Below, one piece after another: positions 8,858 through 18,154 of a DNA stretch of 34,042 nucleotides. Positions within the stretch are counted from its first letter, which is position 1. Each line of letters begins with the position of its first letter. Made by a program: the position numbers and the translations under genes. This DNA is from Gammaproteobacteria bacterium (GTDB lineage Bacteria; Pseudomonadota; Gammaproteobacteria; Arenicellales; Poriferihabitantaceae). Below the pieces are notes generated by a model that worked only from the letters and a program-made list of their open reading frames with translations, was not told the origin of the DNA and did no database searches. Location: the NCBI GenBank assembly GCA_022822625.1, contig JAJEAV010000084.1, positions 1 to 34,042 on the forward strand. The letters run 5' to 3'.

Positions 8858-9589
8858 TCAGATACTGTATGGTTGTTCAAGTACCTGTCGTTGATATTCA
8901 AGCAGTTTTTGACAAGCCGAGCTTGCCTGATCCAGCATGGTATCGACTTGCTCCTTGCTAAATGGGACCTTTTCAGCCGTACCCTGGATCTCGATAAAGT
9001 TCCCGCTGTTATCCATGACGATGTTCATGTCGGTATCGGCCTGGCTGTCTTCAGCATAATCCAGATCGGTGATGACAGCTCCCTTGTAGATGCCGACCGA
9101 GACCGAGGCGATCGCACAAAGCACCGGGTTTTCAGTAATCACCTCATCTTTCAGCATCCGGTTGACTGCGTCGACAACGGCAACATAGCCGCCGGTAATA
9201 GCCGCAGTTCGAGTTCCTCCATCTGCCTGTATCACGTCACAATCGACGGTAATTGTCCTTTCACCAAGCATCCTCATATTGACAGCGGCACGCAATGACC
9301 TACCGATCAGGCGTTGAATTTCAAGAGTGCGTCCGGTTTGCTTGCCGCGGGATGCCTCACGCATGGTCCGTTCACTGGTAGAGCGGGGGAGCAGGCCATA
9401 CTCGGCTGTCACCCATCCTCGCTTTGAGTTTCTGAGAAACGGCGGGACCCGGTTCTCAATCGTTGCATTACACAAGATACGCGTATCCCCAAATTCGATT
9501 AATACCGAACCTTCCGCATACCGGGTGTATCCTCGAGTAATGTTGATGGATCGTAGTTCATCGGGTTGACGGTTGCTGGGTCGGTTCAT
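8858..9589 (-). CDS. rph: Ribonuclease PH
   Basis: 243 residues, close to the usual 238. A phosphorolytic 3'-5' exonuclease that trims tRNA 3' ends. The sequence opens with R-P[14 protein letters not shown] and has [50 protein letters not shown] and D-L-D-Y-x-E-D-x-x-A-D-T-D-M-N, the last holding the metal-binding aspartates. Nothing looks damaged. It heads rdgB and the gpmI fusion and lies 66 bases downstream of the GNAT gene. Confidence 0.97.
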   Translation of the reverse strand: MNRPSNRQPDELRSINITRGYTRYAEGSVLIEFGDTRILCNATIENRVPPFLRNSKRGWVTAEYGLLPRSTSERTMREASRGKQTGRTLEIQRLIGRSLRAAVNMRMLGERTITVDCDVIQADGGTRTAAITGGYVAVVDAVNRMLKDEVITENPVLCAIASVSVGIYKGAVITDLDYAEDSQADTDMNIVMDNSGNFIEIQGTAEKVPFSKEQVDTMLDQASSACQKLLEYQRQVLEQPYSI

Positions 9590-9655
9590 GGTCTGGGTTC
9601 TATGGAGTGTGTGGGGGAGGGGGTTGTTATTATATGGGAGTCGGAGTCGCTTGCC

Positions 9656-10180
9656 CTAGTGATTTTTCGTTATCTTCATCTCGTACACTGCAATACTGTG
9701 ATAGGCATTGAATTTCCAGCCAGCCTCGTCGAGTAACCCGCATTTCGTAAACCCCAGTTTTTCGTGCAGGCGAATTGATGCCGGATTGGGCAAGGTAATG
9801 ATTGCAAAGGCACGATGCAGGTCAGTGAGTCGTATCCGGTTGAATAGTTCACGGTAGAGTATTTCACCGATTCCGCGACGAAGCATGCCCTGTTTGATAT
9901 AGACCGTAGTTTCCGTGGATCGGCCATAGGCATTTTTTGGACGGAAAAACGTGTTATAGGTGAAGCCCGCAATCTCTCCTTCGATTTCAGCAATCAGTAG
10001 GTGATAGGGGCAATTTCCCTGATTGAAGTTGCCAGCCCATTGAATGCGCTTGTCTAGGCTCCACGGCTGGATATCAAAGTTGATCGAAGTGTGTTCGATA
10101 TACCAGTTGGCGATATCATTGATGGTCGGCACATGATCAATGGTTGCCGGCCTGATCAATGGTTCACGAGTGTCTTTCAA
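9656..10180 (-). CDS. GNAT N-acetyltransferase, phosphinothricin-acetyltransferase-like
   Basis: 174 residues with the GNAT fold. The N-terminal R-P-A-T-I-x-D-V-P-x-I-N-D-I and Y-I-E-H-T-S-I-N-F-D stretches and the tail L-P-N-P-A-S-I-R-L-H-E-K-L-G-F fit the Pat/YncA branch, which acetylates small amines such as methionine sulfoximine or phosphinothricin. The acetyl-CoA-binding loop reads R-R-G-I-G. Known relatives act on amino-acid analogues, but the substrate here cannot be read from sequence. Its start overlaps the stop of the agmatinase-family gene by 4 bases, so the two are translationally coupled. That makes a guanidino or amine substrate possible. Confidence 0.85.
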   Translation of the reverse strand: MKDTREPLIRPATIDHVPTINDIANWYIEHTSINFDIQPWSLDKRIQWAGNFNQGNCPYHLLIAEIEGEIAGFTYNTFFRPKNAYGRSTETTVYIKQGMLRRGIGEILYRELFNRIRLTDLHRAFAIITLPNPASIRLHEKLGFTKCGLLDEAGWKFNAYHSIAVYEMKITKNH

Positions 10181-11139
10181 GACGGGCGGCAGGCGATCAG
10201 GTTGATCATCTCGAAAACGATCGTGGCAGCAGCCAGTGAGGTCAATTCGGCATGATCGTAACTGGGACTGACTTCGACTACATCTCCCCCCACCAGGTTG
10301 ACGCCTGCGAGCCCTCTCAGGATATTCACGAGTTCCCGGGTCGTAAGTCCGGCAATTTCCGGGGTGCCCGTACCCGGCGCATGGGCAGGGTCAAGAACAT
10401 CAATGTCAATCGACAGGTAAAGCGGGCAATCACCGATTCGTTTGCGAATCCGGTCCGCTACATGATCCGGCCCGAACTTTTCCAATTCATCGCAATGGAT
10501 AACCTTGAATCCAAGCTCTTCATCATTCTTCAGATCTTCCGAACTGTAGAGGGGGCCACGGATACCGACATGCATGGATGAGTCATCCATGAACAATCCC
10601 TCTTCAGCAGCACGCCGAAAGGGTGTGCCGTGGGTATATGGTGCGCCAAAATAGGTATCCCATGTATCCAGATGCGCATCAAAGTGCACCAGGGCGACGG
10701 GACCGTTCAGACGTTGATTAATGGCCCGCAACAGTGGAAATGCAATCGTATGATCACCGCCCATGCAAATCAGGGATTCACATTGCCGGTGAACTTCCGT
10801 TGCCGCCTTTTCGATCTGATGGATCGCTTCGTTAATGTTGTAGGGATTGCAGGCCACGTCACCGGCATCTGCTACTTGCAGGGATTTGAACGGTTCGGTC
10901 TGGTAATTCGGATGAAAGTTGTAGCGAAGGTGGCGCGAAGCCTGGCGGATTGCGCCGGGGCCAAAACGTGCGCCAGGTCGATAGCTGGTACCGGAATCAA
11001 ACGGCACGCCCAGAATGGCAATATCGCAGGTCTCGACATCCCTGAGTTCGGGAAGTCTGCAAAATGTAGATGGGCCAGCATATCGTGGGACAACCGTTCC
11101 GCTTACCGGCTCTATGGGTTCTGGTTTATGATCGGTCAT
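10177..11139 (-). CDS. speB: Agmatinase/ureohydrolase family protein
   Basis: 320 residues. Binuclear-manganese ureohydrolase, releasing urea from a guanidino compound. All metal-site motifs are present: M-G-G-D-H-T, D-A-H-L-D-T-W-D and S-I-D-I-D-V-L-D-P, followed by P-G-T-G-T-P-E. The N-terminal G-V-P-F-D-S-G-T-S-Y-R-P-G-A-R-F-G-P motif is characteristic. Agmatinase (agmatine to putrescine) is the default call, but guanidinobutyrase, guanidinopropionase and guanidine hydrolase share these motifs. No arginine decarboxylase lies nearby to favour agmatine. It is first in the minus-strand operon and divergent from the formate dehydrogenase locus. Confidence 0.88.
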   Translation of the reverse strand: MTDHKPEPIEPVSGTVVPRYAGPSTFCRLPELRDVETCDIAILGVPFDSGTSYRPGARFGPGAIRQASRHLRYNFHPNYQTEPFKSLQVADAGDVACNPYNINEAIHQIEKAATEVHRQCESLICMGGDHTIAFPLLRAINQRLNGPVALVHFDAHLDTWDTYFGAPYTHGTPFRRAAEEGLFMDDSSMHVGIRGPLYSSEDLKNDEELGFKVIHCDELEKFGPDHVADRIRKRIGDCPLYLSIDIDVLDPAHAPGTGTPEIAGLTTRELVNILRGLAGVNLVGGDVVEVSPSYDHAELTSLAAATIVFEMINLIACRPS

Positions 11140-11483
11140 GTCTTGTTAGATTTAGTGTTGGGAATATCCAAATATCCATCAGTCCATCATGGAATAGGTT
11201 ATATTGGATCATGTCTATTATATGAGTTCTCTGATCTCGGCAGAATACCGAATTTCATGGTCGGAAAGGTAACCGAGACTATTTTTCCTGATACTTCTGA
11301 ATCCTGTATCGACAGCTTGCCATTATTCCGGAAGACTGGGTCATTCCCGGGTTCAGGTGGTCTCCAGGTCAGTGAATCCGGGCAAGACAATTATATCCAG
11401 TCATTGATTGCAGGTTTGAGGCTGGGTTAGAATAGCTGGATAGGATGGATGATTAAACTGGAAAGTACAGTGGTTTTTCTGGC
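11140..11483. promoter_or_regulatory. Divergent control region between speB and the fdh locus
   Basis: 344 bases without a gene. A nearly perfect 10-base inverted repeat (arms 11346-11355 and 11373-11382, one mismatch, 17-base loop) sits in the middle. On the plus strand, TTGATT (11404-11409) and TAGAAT (11428-11433) are 18 bases apart and would start transcription about 45 bases before the fdh cluster's first ATG. On the minus strand, TATAAT occurs at 11218-11223 and 11390-11395, without convincing -35 boxes. Promoter calls are by eye. Confidence 0.35.
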
Positions 11484-13250
11484 ATGGGCAGACAGGAAAA
11501 TCGATTTGTCCCCGATCTGGTTTCCAGACTATTTTGTGAACGCCAACAATGTGATGCATATTGTCCTTGTGATCCAACGATGAGCAGTTATCTCGAAGCA
11601 ACTGGACTGGATTTCCATACTTCAGGCCAGTTTCAGGCACGCCACGGTCTGCTTGAGTCCGCACCCTGGACTCCAGCACCTACCTCAGCCGTATCGTATA
11701 CGGCGGGCAACAAACTCCTGATTATTGGCGGGATGGAACAGGCTGCACAGGCCATGGGGCTGCTCGGTGATCGGATCAACGCATATATCGCAATTCCCGC
11801 CGATAGATCGGGTCTCGCAAGTGCTGCAAATGCCCACCATGCAGCAGGACTCACTGTAAGGGGGTTTCTTGGTCGATTTGAAGTCCTGATTGATCAGCAT
11901 TTGGAGCGGCAGGATTCGGGCGAGAAAAACCTGGCTAGGCTGTTTGACATTGAAAGTGGTTTTTTCGATCAGGTCTGGGATTGCCGGAAAGAGTCGTGTT
12001 TTACTTCGGAACTCAAGCCGCCCGGCTACTACAACGAACTGGACAGTACCGACATTGATAGTCAGGCCGATAGACTCGAAACCGTGCCGGATATGGTCGG
12101 TGAGTTCGAAAAACCCAGGTATTTTGATTATGACCCCGATATCTGTGCGCATGGACGCAGCGGTATCCAGGGATGCACAAACTGTCTGGATGCATGTCCA
12201 GCTGACGCCATAATTTCCATTGGTGACAATATTGAGGTTAATCCACACTTATGTCAGGGTGGAGGTGTGTGTGCGACCAGTTGTCCAACCGGCGCCATTA
12301 CCTATGCATATCCCCGTGCCGAACAGCATCTTGAACTGCTCCGGGTTTTGGTCAAGGGGATGCTCAAGGCCTATCCGAATACTGCCCCCGAGGTTGTTTT
12401 TGTCGATAGCGAGCACGGTGTTGACCTGTTTAATGAACGGTTTCAGGAAATGGTGCATACCGTTCTCCCGTTCGTGGTTGAGGAAATTGGCTCAATTGGC
12501 CCCGAAATGATGGCTTCTGCACTGGCTTACGGGGCAGGCAGAGTGTTTGTCTACACGGCGGAAGGAACACCCACCAAGGTCATCGAGGCCCTGAAGAAGA
12601 CAGTGAGTCAGATCAATACAGTGCTTGAAGAGACATCCTGCAATGATCGTATACTGAGCATGAGTGATACCCTGGAAGGTGTTGGTGTCGAGGTCCTGAG
12701 TGATGTTGCCGAATCTGCAACCTATGCCCCTATCGGCGACAAGCGGACCATTACCCGCAAGGCATATTCGTATTTCAATGAGATCGCCAGGCCACCTCGC
12801 GAGTCTTTTGCCATGCCGGAAGACAGCATGTTTGGTCGAATTCGAGTAGATGTCGAGACATGTACGCTGTGCATGGGCTGTGTTTCACAGTGTCCGGGCA
12901 ATGCCCTGCAGGCAGGAGGAGATACGCCCGCGCTTCGCTTTATAGAAGCCAATTGCGTGCAGTGTGGAATCTGCCAGAAGAGCTGCCCAGAGTCTTCGAT
13001 TACTCTGGATCCCCGGCTTCATTTTGACATGAATATCATCAACAAGCCGATATCCCTCAAGGAGGAAAGTCCGTTTCACTGCATTGCCTGTGGCAAGCCG
13101 TTTGCCACTCAGGCGATGATTGCCCGCATGACGGATAAACTCAAGGGACACTGGATGTTTGACGATGCTGGATCGCTGAACCGCTTGAGAATGTGTGGTG
13201 ATTGCCGGGTTATCGATATGCTTGAGGAAGAAAATCGCAGGCAGACATAG
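11484..13250 (+). CDS. Multi-[4Fe-4S] protein of the formate dehydrogenase locus
   Basis: 588 residues. Ferredoxin-type motifs form two pairs: C-T-N-C-L-D-A-C-P and C-Q-G-G-G-V-C-A-T-S-C-P in the first half, and C-T-L-C-M-G-C-V-S-Q-C-P and C-V-Q-C-G-I-C-Q-K-S-C-P near residue 490-510. A final C-I-A-C-G-K-P-F and C-G-D-C-R look like a zinc-ribbon tail. The middle third (E-V-V-F-V-D, A-L-A-Y-G-A-G-R-V-F-V-Y) resembles a Rossmann-like segment. There is no signal peptide, so it is cytoplasmic. Proteins of this type are commonly encoded with Tat-exported formate dehydrogenases and probably act in assembly or electron delivery; the exact role is unknown. ATG 11484 fits the candidate promoter. ATG 11580 is an alternative. 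Confidence 0.85.
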   Translation: MGRQENRFVPDLVSRLFCERQQCDAYCPCDPTMSSYLEATGLDFHTSGQFQARHGLLESAPWTPAPTSAVSYTAGNKLLIIGGMEQAAQAMGLLGDRINAYIAIPADRSGLASAANAHHAAGLTVRGFLGRFEVLIDQHLERQDSGEKNLARLFDIESGFFDQVWDCRKESCFTSELKPPGYYNELDSTDIDSQADRLETVPDMVGEFEKPRYFDYDPDICAHGRSGIQGCTNCLDACPADAIISIGDNIEVNPHLCQGGGVCATSCPTGAITYAYPRAEQHLELLRVLVKGMLKAYPNTAPEVVFVDSEHGVDLFNERFQEMVHTVLPFVVEEIGSIGPEMMASALAYGAGRVFVYTAEGTPTKVIEALKKTVSQINTVLEETSCNDRILSMSDTLEGVGVEVLSDVAESATYAPIGDKRTITRKAYSYFNEIARPPRESFAMPEDSMFGRIRVDVETCTLCMGCVSQCPGNALQAGGDTPALRFIEANCVQCGICQKSCPESSITLDPRLHFDMNIINKPISLKEESPFHCIACGKPFATQAMIARMTDKLKGHWMFDDAGSLNRLRMCGDCRVIDMLEEENRRQT

Positions 13251-13628
13251 AATAGTAAAGTCATTCATGGGAAGCATGTCTGAAACAGTTCAACGATAAA
13301 TAAAAGCCCGCACACTACAGCGCAGGAAGATGCCGGGCTGGTGTTCGTTCGAGTCTGAAATGCATGAATTTTTATTTGTACCATGAATGAACCATATAAA
13401 AAAATTCAATCCAGATTTGCGATTTTTAACACAATTCTGCAATTGCACTGTAATATACCCTTTACCAGGTGTAGGTTGAATGTGCCGGAGTGTCTTGGAG
13501 AGAGCATGTAATGGTCTGCTGTCAGGCGAACACTCAGGACCAGGAAGTGCAGAAAATGCTTGACCGAGAATGATATCGACCTGCAACCTGCATTTATAGA
13601 AAGGATAGGTAAATTGTCGTCACTTGAT
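13251..13628. other. Non-coding spacer in the fdh locus
   Basis: Nearly 380 bases with no convincing gene. The stretch 13370-13460 is markedly AT-rich and holds TAATAT at 13451-13456, a possible -10 for the chaperone and fdhA. A minus-strand imperfect stem (AGCCCG with CGGGCT, 13314-13338) is followed by TTTTATTT in that direction and may be a weak terminator. The TorD frame extends back to a TTG at 13560. Confidence 0.4.
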
Positions 13629-14252
13629 ATGCAAGGCTTTGTTCAGGAGCAATCGTCCGTTCAGGCACGGGCCGGTGGTTCTGAATTACGCATGAATACC
13701 TACACGATCCTGGCTTCCCTCCTTCACAACACCCCTGACCCCCTGTTATTGAACCACCTCTCCGGCATGGAAAGTGCCGATTCCGGTGAACCGGGTACCA
13801 TGGGACGGGCGTGGATGGCTCTGAAGCAGGCTGCTGCAGAAGCAGAGCCATCCCAATTGGCCGGGGAATACCAGGACTTGTTCATTGGTCTTGGCCGTGG
13901 CGAAGTCGTGCCCTTCGGCAGTTGGCACCTCACGGGATTTCTGATGGACAAGCCCTTGAGTGATCTGCGCGATGACCTCCAGGCCCTGGGAATCGTCCGT
14001 GATGACAACGAAAAGGATCCGGAGGATCACATTGCTGCACTCTGTGAGACGATGGCGTTGCTAATCCAGGCAGATGATGTAGACGAGCAAATGGAACGGC
14101 GTTTCTTTGCCTGTCACCTGCATCCATGGGCATCGAGGTTTTTCAGGGAAGTCCAGGAAGCCGATTCGGCGAAGTTTTACCGGCATGTCGGTTATCTGGG
14201 ACAGTCTTTTATGGAAGTCGAAAGTCATTACCTGAATGTAAGAACACACTAA
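13629..14252 (+). CDS. TorD/DmsD-family chaperone for formate dehydrogenase
   Basis: About 207 residues, all-helical in appearance. TorD-type chaperones bind the Tat signal of a molybdoenzyme and hold it until cofactor loading is done. Family marks are the N-terminal Y-T-I-L-A-S-L-L-x-x-x-P-D, the E-Y-Q-D-L-F-I-G-L-G-R-G-E-V-V-P-F-G-S-W-H-L-T-G-F motif, and L-H-P-W-A-S-R-F-F near the C terminus. The start is uncertain: TTG 13560, ATG 13629 and ATG 13692 are all in frame and none has a strong ribosome site. Just upstream of the Tat-bearing FdhA, which is its likely client. Confidence 0.88.
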   Translation: MQGFVQEQSSVQARAGGSELRMNTYTILASLLHNTPDPLLLNHLSGMESADSGEPGTMGRAWMALKQAAAEAEPSQLAGEYQDLFIGLGRGEVVPFGSWHLTGFLMDKPLSDLRDDLQALGIVRDDNEKDPEDHIAALCETMALLIQADDVDEQMERRFFACHLHPWASRFFREVQEADSAKFYRHVGYLGQSFMEVESHYLNVRTH

Positions 14253-14303
14253 AAGAAGAACACTACGAAATAAAATTAAACCACAACACTTGGAGATTGA
14301 CAG

Positions 14304-14510
14304 ATGAATAAGAAACCCGTTCAGACAGAAACCATACACCGCCGCAGTTTTCTAAAGGGAGCAGCGGTTGCTACAACCGCAATCGGGGCGGGTGCGGCAG
14401 TTGGTGTTGCACAGTCCGGGTCTGTGGAAGATACGCCGGTGAACGATCAGAAAAAGGGCTATCGAGAGACCGAACATATTCGCGAGTACTACCGGCTGGC
14501 ACGACTGTGA
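14304..14510 (+). CDS. Formate dehydrogenase-region Tat-signal small protein
   Basis: 68 residues. A twin-arginine signal (H-R-R-S-F-L-K-G-A-A-V-A) is followed by an alanine/glycine-rich hydrophobic stretch and a short polar tail ending Y-Y-R-L-A-R-L. It matches the known family of tiny Tat-targeted proteins found directly before formate dehydrogenase alpha subunits, whose role is unclear. The mature part would be only about 30 residues, so it may be an assembly or membrane-tether peptide. GGAG lies about 11 bases before the ATG. It is 78 bases from fdhA. Confidence 0.88.
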   Translation: MNKKPVQTETIHRRSFLKGAAVATTAIGAGAAVGVAQSGSVEDTPVNDQKKGYRETEHIREYYRLARL

Positions 14511-14588
14511 TTCAGGGTCTCTGGAGAATAAACACAAGAAATTGATCTATCCACGAGCAAAGTTAGATTACCTGAGGAGGTTAATTAG

Positions 14589-17459
14589 ATGAAATTGATA
14601 CGCAAACGAACGGTGGAGTCAACTGGCAAGTTCACCGGCATGGGCGAGGCCATTGATCGGCGAACATTTTTGGCGCGGTCCGGTATTGCCCTGGGAGCGG
14701 CGACAGCAGCGACCGTGCTGACTCCCGGACGGGTCAGAAAGGTGCATGCTGCCAGTAGCGAAGCCAGAATAGGCCCTGTAACCGTCAAGAAAAGCGTGTG
14801 TACACACTGCTCGGTCGGTTGCGGGGTTGTCGCAGAAGTACAAAATGGAGTCTGGACCGGTCAGGAACCGGATTTCGATTCCCCGTTGAATCTGGGTTCA
14901 CATTGTGCCAAGGGCGCATCGGTGAGAGAGCATGGCCATGGCGAGCGCCGTCTCAAATACCCGATGAAGCTGGTCGGTGGCAAGTGGGTTCGCATGTCGT
15001 GGGATGATGCGATCAATGAAGTGGGCGATGGCATGCTCAGGATTCGCGAAGAATCCGGCCCGGATGCGGTGTACTGGATGGGCTCTGCCAAGTTCAACAA
15101 TGAACAGGCCTACCTATTCCGCAAGTTTGCGGCCATGTGGGGTACCAATAATGTTGATCATCAGGCTCGTATCTGCCACTCCACCACGGTTGCTGGAGTT
15201 GCAAACACCTGGGGTTATGGTGCCATGACCAACTCCTACAATGACATGCACAACAGCAAGGCGATGCTGTTTATCGGCTCGAACCCTGCGGAAGCGCATC
15301 CGGTCTCCCTGCAGCATATTTTCCGGGCCAAGGAGAATGGCTCCAAAATGATCGTGATTGACCCAAGGTACACTCGTACTGCAGCTCATGCGGATCATTA
15401 TGTCCGCATTCGTCCGGGTAGCGATGTAGCGATCATGTGGGGCATGCTCTGGCACATTTTTGAAAATGGCTGGGAAGATCAGGAATATATCCGCCAGCGT
15501 GTCTACGGTCTCGACGAAGTTCGGGAGGAAGTCAGGAAATGGACCCCTGAAGAAACCGAGCGAGTCACCGGAGCACCGGAGGATGTGGTTAGAACGGCTG
15601 CCCAGATGATGGCCGAGAATTCTCCTGCTACCTTTGTCTGGTGCATGGGTGGTACCCAGCACACCATCGGTAACAACAATACCCGTGCCTACTGTGCATT
15701 TCAGTTGGCTTTGGGCAACATTGGCAAGTCCGGTGGTGGTGCCAATATCTTCCGTGGTCACGACAATGTACAGGGTGCTACCGACTTCTGTGTGCTGTCG
15801 CATTCACTGCCTGGCTACTATGGTCTGAGTGATGGGGCATGGAAGCACTGGTCAAGAGTCTGGGATCTTGAGCACGAATGGGTCAAGGGGCGTTTCCACC
15901 CGGAACAGGTGGAAGGCGACAACGGCAAGCCGACACATCCCATGAACTACCGGGGTATTCCGGTATCGCGTTGGGTTGACGGAGTGCTGGAAGAAAGCAT
16001 CGGCCAGAGCGACAACATTCGCTGCATGGTCTGGGCTGGACATGCGGTAAACAGCCAGACTCGCGGCCCCGAAATGAAGAAGGCCATGAGCAAGCTGGAT
16101 ATGATGGTGATCATTGACCCATATCCGACCCATGCGGCTGTCATGCATGACCGCACTGACGGTGTCTATCTGCTGCCTGCCTGTACCCAGTTCGAGACCT
16201 ATGGATCGGTCACTGCTTCAAACCGTTCACTGCAGTGGCGTGAAAAAGTGGTTGACCCCCTGTTCGAGTCTCTTCCCGATCACACAATCTTCTATAAATT
16301 CGCCAGGAAGTTCGGGTTTGAGAATGAGTTGTGCAAGAACATCGCGGTTGAGAACGACGAACCGAATATTGAAGACATTACCCGCGAGTTCAACCGCGGA
16401 ATGTGGACGATCGGCTACACGGGCCAGAGCCCTGAGCGACTGAAACTCCATTTGGCAAACAAGCATACCTTCAATACCACAACCCTCAAGGCCGAAGGTG
16501 GCCCCTGTGACGGTGATTACTACGGCATGCCATGGCCTTGCTGGGGCAATCCGGAAATGAATCATCCGGGAACACCGGTGTTGTATGACACCAGCAAGCC
16601 GGTTGCCGAAGGCGGCCTGTGTTTTCGGGCACGATTCGGGGTTGAGCACGAAGGCAACAATATCCTGGCAGTTGATTCCTGGCCAAAAGGTTCGGAAATT
16701 CAGGGCGGTCATCCTGAATTTACGGCGGACTTGCTCAAGCAACTAGGTTGGTGGGATGATTTGACGGCTGAAGAAAAGGCTCTCGCGGATGGCAAGAACT
16801 GGAAGACTGATCTTTCGGGTGGTATCCAGCGTGTAGCCATCAAGCATGGCTGTGCGCCGTTCGGAAACGCCAAGGCCCGGGCGATTGTCTGGACCTTCCC
16901 GGACAGGGTGCCCATTCACCGTGAGCCTCTTTATACGCCCGATCGGGAGCTGGCTGCCAAATATCCCACCTATGAGGATAGGAAACGGTTTTATCGTCTC
17001 CCGACTCGATATATGTCTATCCAGAAAGATGACTACTCCAGGGATTTCCCGATCATCTTTACCAGCGGTAGACTGGTCGAGTATGAAGGTGGCGGCGAGG
17101 AATCCCGTTCAAATCCGTGGCTAGCTGAATTGCAGCAGGAGATGTTCGCAGAAGTGAATCCGAAGGATGCCAACGATACCGGTCTGAAGGAGGGAGACAT
17201 GATCTGGATTGAGACACCTGAAGGTGCTCGCATCAAGGTGAAGGCCATGATTACCCGACGAGTGGCGCCAGGTGTCGTGTTTACACCGTTCCACTTTGGC
17301 GGATGGTATGAAGGAGAAGACTTGGTTGACAAATATCCATCAGGAGCCGAGCCATATGTCAGGGGTGAGGCGGCGAATACCGCGTTTACCTATGGCTATG
17401 ATTCCGTAACCCAGATGCAGGAGTCGAAAGTGACCCTGTGTCGAATTAAACTTGCATAA
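14589..17459 (+). CDS. fdhA: Formate dehydrogenase alpha subunit (molybdopterin, Tat-exported)
   Basis: 956 residues. Oxidises formate to CO2 at a molybdenum or tungsten bis-MGD centre. A twin-arginine signal (D-R-R-T-F-L-A-R-S) in the first 60 residues sends it to the periplasm. The N-terminal [4Fe-4S] site is C-T-H-C-S-V-G-C-G with its fourth Cys in G-S-H-C-A-K-G. The active-site residue is Cys196 in A-R-I-C-H-S (TGC), so it is not a selenoprotein. H-W-S and G-G-A-N-I-F-R-G-H-D-N-V-Q-G are molybdopterin-contact regions, and the C-terminal dinucleotide-binding domain holds V-F-T-P-F-H-F-G-G-W. A strong AGGAGG stands 9 bases before the ATG. FdhB follows after 17 bases. Confidence 0.97.
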   Translation: MKLIRKRTVESTGKFTGMGEAIDRRTFLARSGIALGAATAATVLTPGRVRKVHAASSEARIGPVTVKKSVCTHCSVGCGVVAEVQNGVWTGQEPDFDSPLNLGSHCAKGASVREHGHGERRLKYPMKLVGGKWVRMSWDDAINEVGDGMLRIREESGPDAVYWMGSAKFNNEQAYLFRKFAAMWGTNNVDHQARICHSTTVAGVANTWGYGAMTNSYNDMHNSKAMLFIGSNPAEAHPVSLQHIFRAKENGSKMIVIDPRYTRTAAHADHYVRIRPGSDVAIMWGMLWHIFENGWEDQEYIRQRVYGLDEVREEVRKWTPEETERVTGAPEDVVRTAAQMMAENSPATFVWCMGGTQHTIGNNNTRAYCAFQLALGNIGKSGGGANIFRGHDNVQGATDFCVLSHSLPGYYGLSDGAWKHWSRVWDLEHEWVKGRFHPEQVEGDNGKPTHPMNYRGIPVSRWVDGVLEESIGQSDNIRCMVWAGHAVNSQTRGPEMKKAMSKLDMMVIIDPYPTHAAVMHDRTDGVYLLPACTQFETYGSVTASNRSLQWREKVVDPLFESLPDHTIFYKFARKFGFENELCKNIAVENDEPNIEDITREFNRGMWTIGYTGQSPERLKLHLANKHTFNTTTLKAEGGPCDGDYYGMPWPCWGNPEMNHPGTPVLYDTSKPVAEGGLCFRARFGVEHEGNNILAVDSWPKGSEIQGGHPEFTADLLKQLGWWDDLTAEEKALADGKNWKTDLSGGIQRVAIKHGCAPFGNAKARAIVWTFPDRVPIHREPLYTPDRELAAKYPTYEDRKRFYRLPTRYMSIQKDDYSRDFPIIFTSGRLVEYEGGGEESRSNPWLAELQQEMFAEVNPKDANDTGLKEGDMIWIETPEGARIKVKAMITRRVAPGVVFTPFHFGGWYEGEDLVDKYPSGAEPYVRGEAANTAFTYGYDSVTQMQESKVTLCRIKLA

Positions 17460-17476
17460 GGCAGGAGGACAGAACA

Positions 17477-18070
17477 ATGGCAAAAATGAAATTTCTTTGC
17501 GATGCTGAACGTTGCATCGAATGCAATGGTTGCGTTACCGCCTGTAAAAACGAGAATGAGGTTCCATGGGGCGTAAACCGTCGCCGGGTGATTACGCTTG
17601 GCGATGGAGAAGTCGGCGAGAAGTCAATCTCGGTAGCATGTATGCATTGTACGGATGCGCCGTGCTCTGCGGTCTGTCCAGTCGATTGCTTTTATACGAC
17701 TGATGATGGGATCGTCCTGCATGACAAGGATTTGTGTATCGGATGCGGGTACTGTTTCTATGCCTGTCCTTTCGGCGCACCGCAGTACCCTGAAGAACAG
17801 GCTTTTGGGGTACGCGGCAAAATGGACAAGTGTACATTCTGTGCCGGTGGGCCGGCCGATGACAACTCTGTAGCGGAATATGACAAATACGGTGCAAACC
17901 GGGTTTCTCAGGGTAAACTTCCGCTTTGTGCAGAGATGTGCTCAACGAAGGCTCTTCTGGCAGGGGATGGAGACATGGTCGCAGATATCTACCGTGAAAG
18001 GATTCTCAAGCGCGGCGACCGGCCTCAAACCTGGGGTTGGGAAAAGGCTTACGGATCTGCGGTTTCGTGA
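17477..18070 (+). CDS. fdhB: Formate dehydrogenase beta subunit (four [4Fe-4S])
   Basis: 197 residues. The electron-transfer subunit passing electrons from FdhA to the cytochrome b subunit. Cysteine motifs in order: C-I-E-C-N-G-C-V-T-A-C, C-M-H-C-T-D-A-P-C-S-A-V-C-P, C-I-G-C-G-Y-C-F-Y-A-C-P and the split C-T-F-C ... L-C-A-E-M-C. That makes four cubane clusters as in the FDH3 type. No signal peptide is present; it is expected to ride with FdhA through the Tat system. GGAGG stands close to the ATG. The tail G-D-R-P-Q-T-W-G-W is typical of the family. Confidence 0.96.
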   Translation: MAKMKFLCDAERCIECNGCVTACKNENEVPWGVNRRRVITLGDGEVGEKSISVACMHCTDAPCSAVCPVDCFYTTDDGIVLHDKDLCIGCGYCFYACPFGAPQYPEEQAFGVRGKMDKCTFCAGGPADDNSVAEYDKYGANRVSQGKLPLCAEMCSTKALLAGDGDMVADIYRERILKRGDRPQTWGWEKAYGSAVS

Positions 18071-18080
18071 TTGGCATTAT

Positions 18081-18105
18081 GGGGGGCTACATTGCCCCCC
18101 GTTTT
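18081..18105 (+). terminator. Intra-operon hairpin with short T-run
   Basis: A perfect 7-base G/C stem (18081-18087 with 18094-18100), 6-base loop, then GTTTT. It sits 10 bases after the fdhB stop and before the lipoprotein and fdhC genes. The short U-tract suggests partial termination or a 3'-end stabiliser that would lower downstream expression. Confidence 0.55.
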
Positions 18106-18154
18106 GTCAGAGCTCACCGCTTATCCGGACAGTAATTCTACAGGAGATTTGCAA

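Noticed and set aside
10630-11430. 266-codon plus-strand frame over speB and the spacer
   Set aside because: It is mostly antisense to a well-supported ureohydrolase and its translation resembles no protein family.
11140-11483. Guanidine riboswitch before the agmatinase-family gene
   Set aside because: The conserved ykkC core bases were not found on the minus strand; only a simple inverted repeat is present.
15174-15176. Selenocysteine in FdhA
   Set aside because: The active-site codon is TGC (Cys), not TGA, and no SECIS-like stem was sought further.
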